DNA of 64,000 nucleotides from Clostridiaceae bacterium (GCA_021771025.1 JAETPW010000002.1:97169-161168), one strand, 5' to 3'. Positions 52,512-62,573 are shown, numbered from the stretch's first letter. Program-made: numbers and translations. Notes: generated by a model from the sequence alone, not told the origin.

Positions 52512-53891
52512 ATGCGAAAGTTTCGTTTTACAATTTCGTCAATATTAGTTCTTATTTTAATCGGGTGTTTATGTTTTCCTTGTTTTGCCCTAGATGATAG
52601 TGTTTATGTGTGGTCTACTACACAAAATCAAATTTCTACCAATGAAACTTCTTCTTCTACCAATATGAATAATGCTAATAACTCTTCTACTAACCAAAGT
52701 ATTGATCGATCGATTGGGCAAGCTAATTTAGTTAATTCGTCTGCGACTAATTCATCTACTGAAAATTCTTCACGTAATACTGCTTTGACTACAAGTAGTG
52801 AAGTAGTTACTGATAATCCTCTTAACTTAGAATCTGGCTCGGCTATTTTAATTGAACAATCTACTGGTCAAATTTTGTATGATTATCATATGCACGAACC
52901 TTTACGCCCTGCTTCTGTGACTAAAGTAATGAGTATTTTGCTCATTATGGAAGCGATTCATGATGGTAAAATTTCTCTTACCGATTCAGTTCCTTGTAGC
53001 GAAAATGCAGCTTCTATGGGTGGTTCTCAAATTTGGTTAGATCCAAGAGAGACCTTAACGGTTGATGAAATGTTAAAGGCAATTTGTGTAAATTCTGCTA
53101 ACGATTGTGTTGTGGCAATGAGTGAGTATATTGCTGGTTCGGAAGAGGCTTTTGTTCAACTGATGAATGATAAAGCCAAAGAATTGGGAATGAATGATAC
53201 TTGTTTTAAAAATTGTCATGGTTTAGATGAAGATGGGCATGTAACTTCTAGTTATGATATTGCCTTGATGTCTCGCGAGTTGCTAAGTAAATATCCCGAA
53301 GTAACTAAGTATACTACCATTTGGATGGATTCTCTTCGTGATGGTAAGTCACAACTTTCTAATACCAACAAATTAATTAAATCTTATCAAGGGGCTACTG
53401 GCTTAAAAACTGGTTCTACTTCTTTAGCGCTATACAATCTGTCAGCTAGTGCTACTCGTGATGGTCTTTCTTTAATAGCGGTAATCATGAAGGCTCCTTC
53501 TACTAAAGTGCGTTTTGCTGAGGCAACTAAGTTACTGGATTATGGATTTGGAAAATTTGCTTTTAAGAGTTTTGGTAATCAAGGGGATTTAATTACTTCT
53601 GTTCCTGTAGGTAAGGCTAATAAAAATTCGATTGATATTGTTTTGGAAAATAGTACAGGGGCTTTGATGGAAAAGGGGAAAGAAAATCAAGTATCACAAG
53701 TAATTACTTTGAACGAAAATGTTTCTGCTCCCGTTTCTGCTGGGCAAAAATTAGGTGAGGCTAGTTTTGTTTTAGATGGGCAAACGTTAAGTACCGTAAA
53801 TTTAGTGGCAAAAGATAGTGTGGAGAAGAAAAATTGGTTTAGCATGGGAAAACAGATTATTTATTCTTGGATTGATTTGCTAAGGAGTTGA
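52512..53891 (+). CDS. D-alanyl-D-alanine carboxypeptidase (DacF/PBP5-type)
   Basis: 459 residues. A signal peptide (~1-26), a Ser/Thr/Asn-rich linker (~35-105), then the transpeptidase-like domain with Ser135 and Lys138 in SVTK, SAN at 195-197 and KTG at 299-301, all intact. A C-terminal PBP5-like beta domain and a last amphipathic helix (WFSMGKQIIYSWIDLLRS) should anchor it to the membrane. It trims the pentapeptide of peptidoglycan. The ATG follows AGGAGGGATTTTTT. The linker is longer than in most relatives. Confidence 0.94.
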   Translation: MRKFRFTISSILVLILIGCLCFPCFALDDSVYVWSTTQNQISTNETSSSTNMNNANNSSTNQSIDRSIGQANLVNSSATNSSTENSSRNTALTTSSEVVTDNPLNLESGSAILIEQSTGQILYDYHMHEPLRPASVTKVMSILLIMEAIHDGKISLTDSVPCSENAASMGGSQIWLDPRETLTVDEMLKAICVNSANDCVVAMSEYIAGSEEAFVQLMNDKAKELGMNDTCFKNCHGLDEDGHVTSSYDIALMSRELLSKYPEVTKYTTIWMDSLRDGKSQLSNTNKLIKSYQGATGLKTGSTSLALYNLSASATRDGLSLIAVIMKAPSTKVRFAEATKLLDYGFGKFAFKSFGNQGDLITSVPVGKANKNSIDIVLENSTGALMEKGKENQVSQVITLNENVSAPVSAGQKLGEASFVLDGQTLSTVNLVAKDSVEKKNWFSMGKQIIYSWIDLLRS

Positions 53892-53945
53892 ATTTAGCCT
53901 AGTATCATTCTCTATTATAGCTAAGGGATTTCTCTAACGTTTTTT

Positions 53946-53971
53946 AAAGGTGCCTAATATAGGCACCTTTT
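53946..53971 (+). terminator. Terminator of the carboxypeptidase gene
   Basis: AAAGGTGCC, TAATAT, then AGGCACCTTTT: a 9-bp stem with T-run, 55 bp after the stop. Confidence 0.85.
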
Positions 53972-53986
53972 GGCATATTTAATGAT

Positions 53987-54124
53987 TTAATTATGTCTTT
54001 TTTTGTTTTTGATGATTTCTGCGATCACAGTTTCATCTTTTTTGCTCTCTAGCATTTGGTCTAATAGCTTTGATGTCATTTCTGGCCAACTTACTCTTGC
54101 AAAATCGATTTCTTCTATAATCAT
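53987..54124 (-). CDS. Small hypothetical protein downstream of valS, 45 residues
   Basis: Translation MIIEEIDFARVSWPEMTSKL... is charged and helical. It begins 26 bp after valS; an AGGAGG lies about 30 bases upstream, at the valS stop, which is far for direct use. No family recognised. Probably read from the valS transcript. Confidence 0.45.
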   Translation of the reverse strand: MIIEEIDFARVSWPEMTSKLLDQMLESKKDETVIAEIIKNKKRHN

Positions 54125-54149
54125 TTTAGTTCAAATGTGTCTGACTCTG

Positions 54150-56867
54150 CTATCCTCCTAAATTTTCGTTTACTTTTCTTAGCATTTCTTGATATCTTGC
54201 TAGCTTTTCTTTTTCTTCTTTGATCTTGCTTTCTGGTGCTTTACTGACAAATCCTGGATTAGCTAACATTTTTTCGCATCTTGCCACTTCTTGCGTAAGT
54301 TTTTGTTTTTCTTCTTCTAGCCTTTTTCTTTCTTCTGCTAGATCAACTAGTTCTTCTAATGGAAGATATACTTCTATATCTTCTCCTAGAATGCCTATAG
54401 CATTTTCTTTGATTCCCGTTTTGTCTTTTTGGATGATTAGTTTTTCCCCGAATCCTAATTTTAGGAGAAAGTCTTTTGCCTCCCAAATGGATTGTTCTTC
54501 GTTTTCGGTGACAAAGATTAGTTCTGCTTTTTTGGATGGATGAATGTTTCTGTTTGCTCTGATGTTACGGATTTCTACGATGATTTGTTGTAGTTTTTCT
54601 ATGGTTTTTGCTTCTTTTTCGTATTTTGCTGTTTTTGGTGCTTCTGGCCATTGGGAGATGATTAGTTCTGCGTCTTGTGGTTGCATATGGATTAAACTTT
54701 TACTGATTTTTGTGGTGATAAATGGCATAAACGGATGTAATAATTTCATGGAGCTTAAAAAGATTTCGTTTAAGACATATCCTACTCGCACTTTTTCTTC
54801 TTGATTTTCACTATATAGTCGTGGTTTTACCATTTCGATGTACCAATCACAAAATTCGTTCCAGATGAAGTTGTATATTTTGTCTAAGGCTACTCCTAAG
54901 TCATAGTTTTCGATGTTGATGGTTACTTCTGTGATTAACTTTTGTAGCCTATGGATAATCCATTTGTCTTCAATTTTTAGGCTTCCTTCTCGATATTCCC
55001 CTGTTTTTTGGTCTTTATTTTCTTTTCCGAAAGCTACTATTTCGTCTGCTTCTACTTGGTTCATCGTGATGAATTTGGCTGCGTTCCAAATTTTATTGGC
55101 AAAGCTTGCTGCTTGCTCTAGTTTTTCTGGCATATAACGAATGTCATTTCCCATGGTGGTTCCTGATAAAACAGAAAAACGTAGGGCGTCTGCTCCATAT
55201 TGTTCGATAACTTCGATTGGGTCAATTCCATTTCCTAATGATTTTGACATTTTTCTTCCTTGGCTATCACGTATGATTCCGTGGATAAGAACGTCTGAGA
55301 ATGGATTTTTTCCGGTAAGTTCTATTCCTTGGGTCATCATTCTAGATACCCAGAAAGTAATGATGTCATAAGCTGTTACTAGTACATTAGTTGGATAAAA
55401 TTTTTGGTAGTCTTGTTCATTTTCGTTTGGCCAACCTAAGGTAGAAAATGGCCAAAGTGCTGAACTAAACCAAGTATCTAAGGAATCTTCGTCTTGATGG
55501 AAGTGAGTATCTCCGCATTTTTCACATACTTCTGGCATAGTTCTGGCTATTTGAATATGCCCACATTTATCACAATAATAAGCAGGAATTCGGTGTCCCC
55601 ACCATAATTGCCTAGAAATGCACCAGTCTTGAATATTGTCTAACCAGTTAAAGTACATTTTTTCGTAGCGTTTAGGTACGAATTTTACTTCATCATTTCT
55701 TACGGCATCTGCTGCTGTTTTGCCTAAATCTTTCATGCTGACAAACCATTGCTCGGAAATTCTTGGTTCTATGGTGTTATGGCAACGATAGCATTTTCCT
55801 ACGTTATGAGGATAGTCTTCTATTTTAAGTAAATACCCTTCTTCTTTTAGTTTTTCTACGATTGGTTTTCTGGCATCAATTGCTTTCATTCCTTGGTATT
55901 CAGGAACTAAATTTCCCATAATGGAACTGTCGTCAAATACTTCTACGATTGGTAAATTGTGTCTTAGGGCTGCTTGATAGTCGTTTGGATCATGGCTTGG
56001 TGTTAGTTTTACACAGCCTGTTCCAAATTCTTGGTCAACAAATTCATCAGCGATGATCGGAATTTCTTTATTCATGATGGGTAAGATACATTTCTTTCCG
56101 ATTAGGTTTTGATAGCGTTTATCGTTTGGGTGAACCGCTACTGCTGTGTCACCTAACATGGTTTCTGGTCTTGTGGTGGCTACCATCACATAACGATCTT
56201 TTTCCCCTACAATTGGGTATTTAATATGCCATAGATGAGATGCTTCTTCTTCATGTTCTACTTCTGCATCAGAAATGGTTGTATGGCAAGATGGGCACCA
56301 GTTGATCATTTTTTTGCCTTTATAAATTAGCCCTTTTTCATATAGGCGAATAAATTGTTCTGTTACTGCTTCTGATAAACCTTCATCCATGGTAAAACGA
56401 TTTCTAGACCAATCACAAGAACAACCTAGACGTCGTTGTTGGTCTTGAATGGTTCCTCCATATTCTTTTGTCCATGCCCATGCTCTAGTTAAAAATTCCT
56501 CTCTGGTAATGTCGGCTTTGGTTAGGCCTTCTTCTTTGTTCATTTTTTCTACTACTTTTACTTCTGTGGCAATGGCTGCATGATCTGATCCGGGTAGCCA
56601 TAAGGTGTCATATCCTTGCATTCTTTTGAAACGAATTAGGATATCTTGTATGGTCCCATCTAAGGCATGGCCCATGTGTAATTTTCCTGTTACGTTTGGG
56701 GGTGGCATCATAATACAATATGGCTTTTTTGTCTTGTCCATACTTGGTTTAAAATAGCCTTTTTCTTCCCATTCTTGGTAAATTTCGGATTCAAAGTTTT
56801 TTGGTTCATAAGTTCCTTGAAGACCTTTTGCTTGGTTTAGTTTAGTTTGATTTTCTGGATTGTTCAT
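54150..56867 (-). CDS. valS: Valyl-tRNA synthetase
   Basis: 905 residues, class Ia. HIGH as PPPNVTGKLHMGHAL, KMSKS as GRKMSKSLGNG, the editing domain (VATTRPETMLGDTAV), an anticodon-binding helical domain, and the C-terminal coiled coil (EERKRLEEEKQKLTQEVARC) that is specific to ValRS. Charges tRNA-Val. A T-box leader stands directly upstream, so expression should rise when uncharged tRNA-Val accumulates. Confidence 0.97.
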   Translation of the reverse strand: MNNPENQTKLNQAKGLQGTYEPKNFESEIYQEWEEKGYFKPSMDKTKKPYCIMMPPPNVTGKLHMGHALDGTIQDILIRFKRMQGYDTLWLPGSDHAAIATEVKVVEKMNKEEGLTKADITREEFLTRAWAWTKEYGGTIQDQQRRLGCSCDWSRNRFTMDEGLSEAVTEQFIRLYEKGLIYKGKKMINWCPSCHTTISDAEVEHEEEASHLWHIKYPIVGEKDRYVMVATTRPETMLGDTAVAVHPNDKRYQNLIGKKCILPIMNKEIPIIADEFVDQEFGTGCVKLTPSHDPNDYQAALRHNLPIVEVFDDSSIMGNLVPEYQGMKAIDARKPIVEKLKEEGYLLKIEDYPHNVGKCYRCHNTIEPRISEQWFVSMKDLGKTAADAVRNDEVKFVPKRYEKMYFNWLDNIQDWCISRQLWWGHRIPAYYCDKCGHIQIARTMPEVCEKCGDTHFHQDEDSLDTWFSSALWPFSTLGWPNENEQDYQKFYPTNVLVTAYDIITFWVSRMMTQGIELTGKNPFSDVLIHGIIRDSQGRKMSKSLGNGIDPIEVIEQYGADALRFSVLSGTTMGNDIRYMPEKLEQAASFANKIWNAAKFITMNQVEADEIVAFGKENKDQKTGEYREGSLKIEDKWIIHRLQKLITEVTINIENYDLGVALDKIYNFIWNEFCDWYIEMVKPRLYSENQEEKVRVGYVLNEIFLSSMKLLHPFMPFITTKISKSLIHMQPQDAELIISQWPEAPKTAKYEKEAKTIEKLQQIIVEIRNIRANRNIHPSKKAELIFVTENEEQSIWEAKDFLLKLGFGEKLIIQKDKTGIKENAIGILGEDIEVYLPLEELVDLAEERKRLEEEKQKLTQEVARCEKMLANPGFVSKAPESKIKEEKEKLARYQEMLRKVNENLGG

Positions 56868-56892
56868 TGATTTTACCTCCTTTTATTTAGTG

Positions 56893-57160
56893 AAATCAAA
56901 AAACTCGCTCTTATGTTTCCATAAGGGCGAGTTTTATTTCACGGTACCACCTTATTTATGAATTAGAACTGGTTTTCTTAATTCATATCTCTTTGTCTTA
57001 ACGCGACTTCCACGGATTTTTTTACTTTTCGTTCAAAAAATCAACTCCAAAGCTACCTTCCGTTTTTCTTTACTTAAGAAGTTTTCAGCCTGTGACTTCT
57101 TTTCTCTGTGAGCTAGGGGAAAACGTACTCCTCTTTTTCTTCGTTTTTGCTATTTGTTTA
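56893..57160 (-). ncRNA. T-box leader of valS
   Basis: The minus strand carries the T-box sequence AAGGTGGTACCGTG (56938-56954 region), which pairs with the tRNA end, and a strong terminator AAAACTCGCCCTTAT/ATAAGAGCGAGTTTTTT (56898-56935). Upstream, the stem I signature GGAGTACG and the segment GAAGGTAGCTTTGGAGTTGA are seen; GTA is a valine codon in the position of the specifier. It fills the 430-bp gap to the zinc-ribbon gene. Confidence 0.9.
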
Positions 57161-57162
57161 TT

Positions 57163-57190
57163 ATTATACCATATTTTTGGAATTTAACAA
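57163..57190 (-). promoter_or_regulatory. Promoter of the valS T-box transcript
   Basis: TTGTTA (57185-57190), a 16-bp spacer and TATAAT (57163-57168) on the minus strand, directly before the leader. Confidence 0.65.
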
Positions 57191-57300
57191 GTGGTTTGGA
57201 CAATCTTTTAAAAAAAATGCCACAAATCCCTTCCTATTTTCACCATTTTATGATACAATGAGTCCATAAAATTTACCAAAAGACAAATGGAGGGAAAATC

Positions 57301-57603
57301 ATGGAATTTAATAAGTGTAGTAGATGTGGAAATTTTTATTTAGCTGAAGGAAACGTTTGTCCTAAATGTAGTACAAAAGATCATTTAGAATTCTCTACTT
57401 TTCAAGCCTATGTAGAAGAAAATGGGCTAACTGAAAATTTAGATATTATTTCTGGTGAAACAGGAATTTCCGTTAAAAATTTGAATCGTTTTATTCATAC
57501 CGAAGGGTTAATTAATGGGTCTGATCCTTTAGGAAATGTTTCTATAGGGAAAGCAAAAAAATCGGAAAATTCAGGAAATTTAACGGGAGGCATTACTCTT
57601 TAA
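57301..57603 (+). CDS. Zinc-ribbon/HTH protein, YvyF-like
   Basis: 100 residues. N-terminal zinc ribbon NKCSRCGNFYLAEGNVCPKC, then a helix-turn-helix-like segment (LDIISGETGISVKNLNRFI) and a disordered Gly/Ser-rich tail. It resembles YvyF (TIGR03826), which lies with flagellar genes in Bacillus; no flagellar genes are here. ATGGAGGGAAAATC precedes the ATG. It is 44 bp upstream of tyrS on the same strand and may share its transcript. Confidence 0.65.
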   Translation: MEFNKCSRCGNFYLAEGNVCPKCSTKDHLEFSTFQAYVEENGLTENLDIISGETGISVKNLNRFIHTEGLINGSDPLGNVSIGKAKKSENSGNLTGGITL

Positions 57604-57647
57604 GATAATGCTTCCTATTTTTAAAAAGAAAGGATTGTGAAAACAAT

Positions 57648-58871
57648 ATGGAAAAGCAAAATGTGTTAACTCTTTTAGAAGAAAGAGGTTATGTTGAGCA
57701 AATGACTCATCCCCAAGAAATGAAAGACCTATTTGGAAAAGGAACACCAATTCCTTTCTATTTAGGAATTGACCCAACAGCAGACAGCTTGCACGTTGGT
57801 CATTTTGTTTCTTTAATGGTAGCTAGTCATATGCAAAAATGTGGGCATAAGCCAATCATTTTAGTTGGTGGAGGAACCGCTTCTATTGGTGATCCATCAG
57901 GCAAAACTGATATGCGAAGAATGATGACTCGTGAAGAAATCAATGGAAACGTTGAAGCCATCAAAAAACAAATTGAACGTTTTGTTAGTTTTGAAGGAGA
58001 AAATGCGGCAATTATCGTCAATAATGCAGATTGGCTATTATCTTTAAATTACATTGATTTTATGCGTGACATTGGTAGTCTATTTTCTGTTAATCGTATG
58101 CTTGCTGCTGAATGTTATAAAAATAGAATGGAAACTGGCTTAACTTTTTTTGAACTAGGTTATATGTTAATGCAATCGTATGACTTTTTGCATTTGTACA
58201 ATACCTATGGATGTAAATTACAAATTGGTGGAAATGATCAATGGTCTAACATCATTGGTGGTGTTGAATTAATTCGTAAAATTGGAAAAGACGATTCTTT
58301 TGGGTTAACCTTTAAGTTATTAACCACAAAAGAAGGGAAAAAAATGGGAAAAACCGAAAAAGGTGCTTTATGGCTTAATGCCCAAAAAACTTCTCCTTAT
58401 GAATTTTATCAATATTGGCGAAACATAGAAGATGAAAGTGTAGAGAATGTTTTAGCTCTTCTTACCTTTTTGCCAATGGACGAAGTAAAACGTTTAGGTT
58501 CATTGCCTGGTGAAAAAATTAATGAAGCTAAAAAAGTAGCTGCCTATGAAATCACTAAACTAATTCATGGTGAAGAAGAAGCAAAAAAAGCGGAAGAAGC
58601 TTCAAATGCTCTATTTAATGGTCAAGGAAGTTTAGAAAATATGCCTACTACTGAATTAGAAAACTCTTCTATCTCTTTAGTGGATGCTATTGTATTAACT
58701 GGTATTGCTCCTTCTAAAGGGCAAGCTAGAACATTAATCGCTCAAGGGGGAATTTCTCTTAATGATCAAAAAATCGTTGATCAAAATTATCAATTAAGCG
58801 AAACTGATTTTACCGATGGATATGCTATTTTGAAAAAAGGAAAGAAAATATTTCATAAATTGGTAAAATAA
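57648..58871 (+). CDS. tyrS: Tyrosyl-tRNA synthetase
   Basis: 407 residues, class Ic. LGIDPTADSLHVGHF contains the HIGH-equivalent HVGH, the active-site MLMQSYDFLHLY and QIGGNDQWSNI blocks, KMGKTEKGALWL as KMSKS-equivalent, and a C-terminal S4 domain (APSKGQARTLIAQGGISLND). Charges tRNA-Tyr. No T-box is visible in its 44-bp leader, unlike valS. AAAGAAAGGATTG precedes the ATG. Confidence 0.97.
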   Translation: MEKQNVLTLLEERGYVEQMTHPQEMKDLFGKGTPIPFYLGIDPTADSLHVGHFVSLMVASHMQKCGHKPIILVGGGTASIGDPSGKTDMRRMMTREEINGNVEAIKKQIERFVSFEGENAAIIVNNADWLLSLNYIDFMRDIGSLFSVNRMLAAECYKNRMETGLTFFELGYMLMQSYDFLHLYNTYGCKLQIGGNDQWSNIIGGVELIRKIGKDDSFGLTFKLLTTKEGKKMGKTEKGALWLNAQKTSPYEFYQYWRNIEDESVENVLALLTFLPMDEVKRLGSLPGEKINEAKKVAAYEITKLIHGEEEAKKAEEASNALFNGQGSLENMPTTELENSSISLVDAIVLTGIAPSKGQARTLIAQGGISLNDQKIVDQNYQLSETDFTDGYAILKKGKKIFHKLVK

Positions 58872-58874
58872 AAA

Positions 58875-58926
58875 AATAGGGATAGGGATAGGGAAAAAAG
58901 GGGACGCCCTTAATTTCCCTATCCCT
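58875..58926. repeat. REP-like palindrome, GGGCGTCCCC family
   Basis: GGGATAGGGATAGGG, GGGGACGCCCTTAATTTCCC and TATCCC, between the converging tyrS and DUF5665 genes; it touches the stop codon of the latter. Confidence 0.65.
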
Positions 58927-59216
58927 TATCTACTCTTTTCTACTATCTCAACGATATCAGCAATATATTCACCAATGATGGGAATATTTAATGTTACTAC
59001 TTTTTGTAGCAAAATGATGAGGAGTGCCGTTATTACGGTTACTCCTATTCCTATTCCTATCCCACGAAATATTCCAGCAATTAAATTTCTAATGAGCATT
59101 TCTTTCTTGTTTCCTAATAAATAAGAAAGCTCGATGATATTTCCTTCTTCTATGGCTTTATTTAATTGTTCTATTGAACGAGTTAACAAATCATATTTCT
59201 TTTTTCTTATAAACAT
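58926..59216 (-). CDS. DUF5665 membrane protein
   Basis: 96 residues. A charged N-terminus, GNKKEMLIRNLIAGIFRGIGIGIGVTVITALLIILLQKVV as one long membrane segment, and the ending LNIPIIGEYIADIVEIVE are typical of DUF5665. Function unknown. The ATG at 59216 follows AGGTGG; a GTG nine bases upstream is part of that site. Ends inside the REP-like repeat. Confidence 0.88.
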   Translation of the reverse strand: MFIRKKKYDLLTRSIEQLNKAIEEGNIIELSYLLGNKKEMLIRNLIAGIFRGIGIGIGVTVITALLIILLQKVVTLNIPIIGEYIADIVEIVEKSR

Positions 59217-59390
59217 AAAATCCACCTATAGTTAAGATGGATTTTTTGCTTATGTTTTATTCATTTGATTTTACTCTAGCGAAATTTTTTATCTTTTTCA
59301 GTTATGTTTGTAAGCCTAATCTCTTTTCATCAGTTGGTAAGTATTACGTCTTACCTAACTAATTCTAACTCTAGTAATCACCGTGTCCCA

Positions 59391-59437
59391 GAAAAGGGTA
59401 AAATTGCCCTATTTTACCCCGTCCCCAATTTGGTTAG
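59391..59437. repeat. REP-like repeat, TTGGGGACGGG family
   Basis: GGGTAAAATTGCCC and TTTTACCCCGTCCCCAATTT overlap the 3' end of the UPF0182 gene and encode its last residues (QIGDGVK). Confidence 0.65.
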
Positions 59438-62390
59438 TCATCTTGTTTGTATTTGTTGTATTATTGGTTTGATTTGTTGTTCCGTTTTCCGCTGCTTTTT
59501 TCTTGTCTTCCTGTGCTTTCATTTGTTCTAATGAATTGATGAGTTCTTGTATTTTTTGGATGTCTTTTCCCATCATTTCCCAATTGTCATTTTGGTTAGA
59601 TTCGGTTAAGTTTTTGTTGGCTTTGATGATGGCTTCTATTAGCCCTTCTATGTCGTCTGTGTTTTCTACTTCAATGTCTACTGCATATTTGGATAGTAAG
59701 TTTTGTAGGGCTTTTTCTAGTGTGTCACCTATAGCTACTTTGTTTCCTGATGATACGACTACTCGCTTTAATAATGGAATTTTGGATTCGTTTAACATGG
59801 TTTGATAGATTGGTTCTACGTATAATAATGTGTTTTGGATAGGTACTACAATCATTTCTTTGGTGATTTTGGTTCCTGTTGTGTTTAGGCTTTCTATTTC
59901 GCTAGATATTGCTTCGTCTTCTTCGATTTGTTTTTCTAGTTGCATTGGTCCTACAATGTTACTGTCTTGAGAGAATTTGTATAGTTTTAATTCGTTTTTC
60001 CCTTCTTCTGCTGTTCCTACTAAGTAAGATATTAGGTTTTGTTTTTCGTTTGGCGTATAGATTTGAATTAGTCCTAATTGTTGTTTTCCGTTTTGCTCTA
60101 CCATGGTGTAATATGGTTCTAAGATACTTCCTGATGATTTAGCAATTTTGGTATTGTTGTATTTGGCAAAGTCCCAGATGTCATCTGCACGGTATAATAT
60201 GTCTGGTTTGGTGTTGTGATAAGTTTTTAGTAATTCTGCTTGTACTTTGTATAGATATTTTGGGTAAACAAAGTGTTTGGCTATGTCAGTTGGTACATTT
60301 TCTTGGAATAGCCCTTCGTATATATTGTTGTATGCCATAGCAATTGGGTCTGTCTTGTCTGTAATGTAGTAGGTTAGGGTTCCATCGTAACTGTCGATGA
60401 TGACTTTGACGGAGTTACGAATGTAGTTAATTCTTTGTTTACTTCCTTCATATTCAATGTTTGTGTATTGAGAGTAAGGATAATTGCTTGATGTCGTATA
60501 GGCATCTAATACCCAGACAATTTTTCCTTCATCGGTTACTACAGTGTATGGTTCATCATCGTATAATAGATATGGCATGGCTTTTTTGGCTCTTTTGATA
60601 ATATTTCGATTGATTAATATTTTGCTATCTTCTGTCATTTCTCCGGAGAAAGCTAGGTTGACATCCCCTTTTGTGATTCCTAAAATTAGGCGATCGAAAA
60701 AGTTTAGGTTTAGTCCTGCTTTTCCGGTATAGTTTGAGGTATGTTCTGTTCCGTTTTCGTCTGTGTAGTCATATTCTTGTTTATTTTTGGCGTTGGTGGC
60801 AATGGTTTCGTTGGTTTGCATTCCAAAATAGATGCGTTGTTCCGTGGTGTTTAATTTGTCGTCTTTTCCGGATACTTCTTTTTGGATATATTCAATATTT
60901 CCAGTTTGTGTACTTGTTGTAGCAGATACGGCAATTTGTCCCATACCATGGGTATATTCATAGGTTTTATTGGTATAGGTTCTTCCTGAATTTACCATTT
61001 CTCTTGGTGATAGATAGATTAATTGATTGCTTCCACCAATGGTGTAATTGGCTAGTGTTGCATTTCGATAAGAATAATATCCTGTTCCTGTTTGATTATC
61101 TTGTAAGGTCTGTAATACTGCACTTTTGCTGATGATCGGAATATTGTTTAGAATGGCTTTGTTTTCTTTTACTTCTTCCTCTGTTATGGTTCCTGAATTT
61201 TCTAAGCTAGTTTCCTCTATGTTAATTTGGTAAGCATTTTTGGTGTGATTGATGTTATCGGCTAAGTATTTCTTTTCCTTGTCTAGTTTATTGGAGTTAA
61301 CAAAAATTAAATTAAAACCAATAAGCACAACGAACATACCTACTAAATAAATAGGAATAATGGCTAAATATTTCATCGTTTTTTTGGTATTTTGGTGACG
61401 GAATGCTATTACTGCTTTCCAAATAGCAAATACTATGACTACAGAAAATAAGGTATATCCCCAACGCTGAATGATGGCATCGGTATAATTTGCTCCTGTT
61501 AGCTCTATGTTTCCAGTTGTTCCATCTAATCTTGTGGTTACTGAGTTATCAATCGTAGTTAATTTGTTCAAGAGAATATTTTGTGTATTAAGTAGTGTCA
61601 TCGCACCAATAGCAATAGCAATAAGAATGATGTTTCTGGTTAATTTCTTCATAAAAATGCTTTGACGAAGCATTTTGCCATCAATTCCCTCAAAATAGCG
61701 ATTGAAAACAATAATGTAATACAATGCCATATAAATGGTTAGTCCAACTACGATGCCCATAAAATAGTTTATTCCTGTTTCAATAAGTGGTTTTTGGAAA
61801 ATATAATAGCCAATATCTAAGCCAAAGATAGGGTCTGCTTGTCCAAAAGAGGCTTGGCTAGCACACAATAAAATTTTTTGCATGAATACACTTGACATGA
61901 AACTACTTACTACTGCTGCAATGACTAAGGCAATTGATTTATTGAGTAACTTGGGCATTTCTTTTTTTTCTTGATCAAAAAATTGTTTTAATCCCTTTTT
62001 TATTCCTCGGTTTGTCCAATAAACAATAAAGTATAAAACAACAAAATTAATTGCCATAATGCTGTATTTGAATTTTAAATTGGTGAAAAATTCCTGTAGA
62101 TAATTTTCTCCTAACTCTTTGTATTCTAAGTAACTCCCTCTTAAAAACACATAAGAAATTCCGGCAAATAATAAGATGAATAAGATAACTAATAACATTC
62201 TGGCTTTTCCACTAATTCCTTTTGTAGTGATCGTTTTGCTATTTTCTCCTGTATGTTTACTAGTTTTTGTGTCAAGTTGATCTCTATTTTCTCCTGTATA
62301 TTTATTTATTTGGGTGTCAGCTTGATCTCTATTTTTATCTTTTGACGTTATGGTATTTGGGTCACTTTCTGGTTTTCCTGAAGTTTCCAT
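59409..62390 (-). CDS. UPF0182 family membrane protein
   Basis: 993 residues. A polar N-terminal tail with two similar KYTGEN/KHTGEN units (~28-55), seven membrane helices up to ~390, and a large extracellular region (~395-960) with the family blocks VKVIIDSYDGTLTYYITD and IYEGLFQENVP. The tail is Asn/Thr-rich (NGTTNQTNNTTNTNK). UPF0182 proteins are widespread in Actinobacteria, Cyanobacteria and Clostridia; function unknown. AAAAGGAGGGTAATC precedes the ATG. The last codons fall in a REP-like repeat, so the tail is probably recent. Confidence 0.94.
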   Translation of the reverse strand: METSGKPESDPNTITSKDKNRDQADTQINKYTGENRDQLDTKTSKHTGENSKTITTKGISGKARMLLVILFILLFAGISYVFLRGSYLEYKELGENYLQEFFTNLKFKYSIMAINFVVLYFIVYWTNRGIKKGLKQFFDQEKKEMPKLLNKSIALVIAAVVSSFMSSVFMQKILLCASQASFGQADPIFGLDIGYYIFQKPLIETGINYFMGIVVGLTIYMALYYIIVFNRYFEGIDGKMLRQSIFMKKLTRNIILIAIAIGAMTLLNTQNILLNKLTTIDNSVTTRLDGTTGNIELTGANYTDAIIQRWGYTLFSVVIVFAIWKAVIAFRHQNTKKTMKYLAIIPIYLVGMFVVLIGFNLIFVNSNKLDKEKKYLADNINHTKNAYQINIEETSLENSGTITEEEVKENKAILNNIPIISKSAVLQTLQDNQTGTGYYSYRNATLANYTIGGSNQLIYLSPREMVNSGRTYTNKTYEYTHGMGQIAVSATTSTQTGNIEYIQKEVSGKDDKLNTTEQRIYFGMQTNETIATNAKNKQEYDYTDENGTEHTSNYTGKAGLNLNFFDRLILGITKGDVNLAFSGEMTEDSKILINRNIIKRAKKAMPYLLYDDEPYTVVTDEGKIVWVLDAYTTSSNYPYSQYTNIEYEGSKQRINYIRNSVKVIIDSYDGTLTYYITDKTDPIAMAYNNIYEGLFQENVPTDIAKHFVYPKYLYKVQAELLKTYHNTKPDILYRADDIWDFAKYNNTKIAKSSGSILEPYYTMVEQNGKQQLGLIQIYTPNEKQNLISYLVGTAEEGKNELKLYKFSQDSNIVGPMQLEKQIEEDEAISSEIESLNTTGTKITKEMIVVPIQNTLLYVEPIYQTMLNESKIPLLKRVVVSSGNKVAIGDTLEKALQNLLSKYAVDIEVENTDDIEGLIEAIIKANKNLTESNQNDNWEMMGKDIQKIQELINSLEQMKAQEDKKKAAENGTTNQTNNTTNTNKMTNQIGDGVK

Positions 62391-62479
62391 GATTACCCTC
62401 CTTTTTGTTATTTGTTATTTGTTTTTTGGTTTTCTGTTTTTGTTTTTTATTTTTTTGTTTTTTATTTTTTGTTTATCTC

Positions 62480-62532
62480 AATAGGGAAAAATTCCCTAGG
62501 GAAGAAAAGGGCGTCCCCTTTATTTCCCTCTT
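62480..62532. repeat. REP-like repeat, GGGCGTCCCC family
   Basis: TAGGGAAAAATTCCCTAGGG followed by AAGAAAAGGGCGTCCCCTTT, between ftsY and the UPF0182 gene, in T-rich surroundings. Confidence 0.65.
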
Positions 62533-62573
62533 TCTTCTTTTCTTTTGTTCTCTTCTTGTTTCTTCTTTTTCAT

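Noticed and set aside
57604..57647. T-box for tyrS
   Set aside because: The 44-bp gap is too short and has no T-box sequence or terminator.
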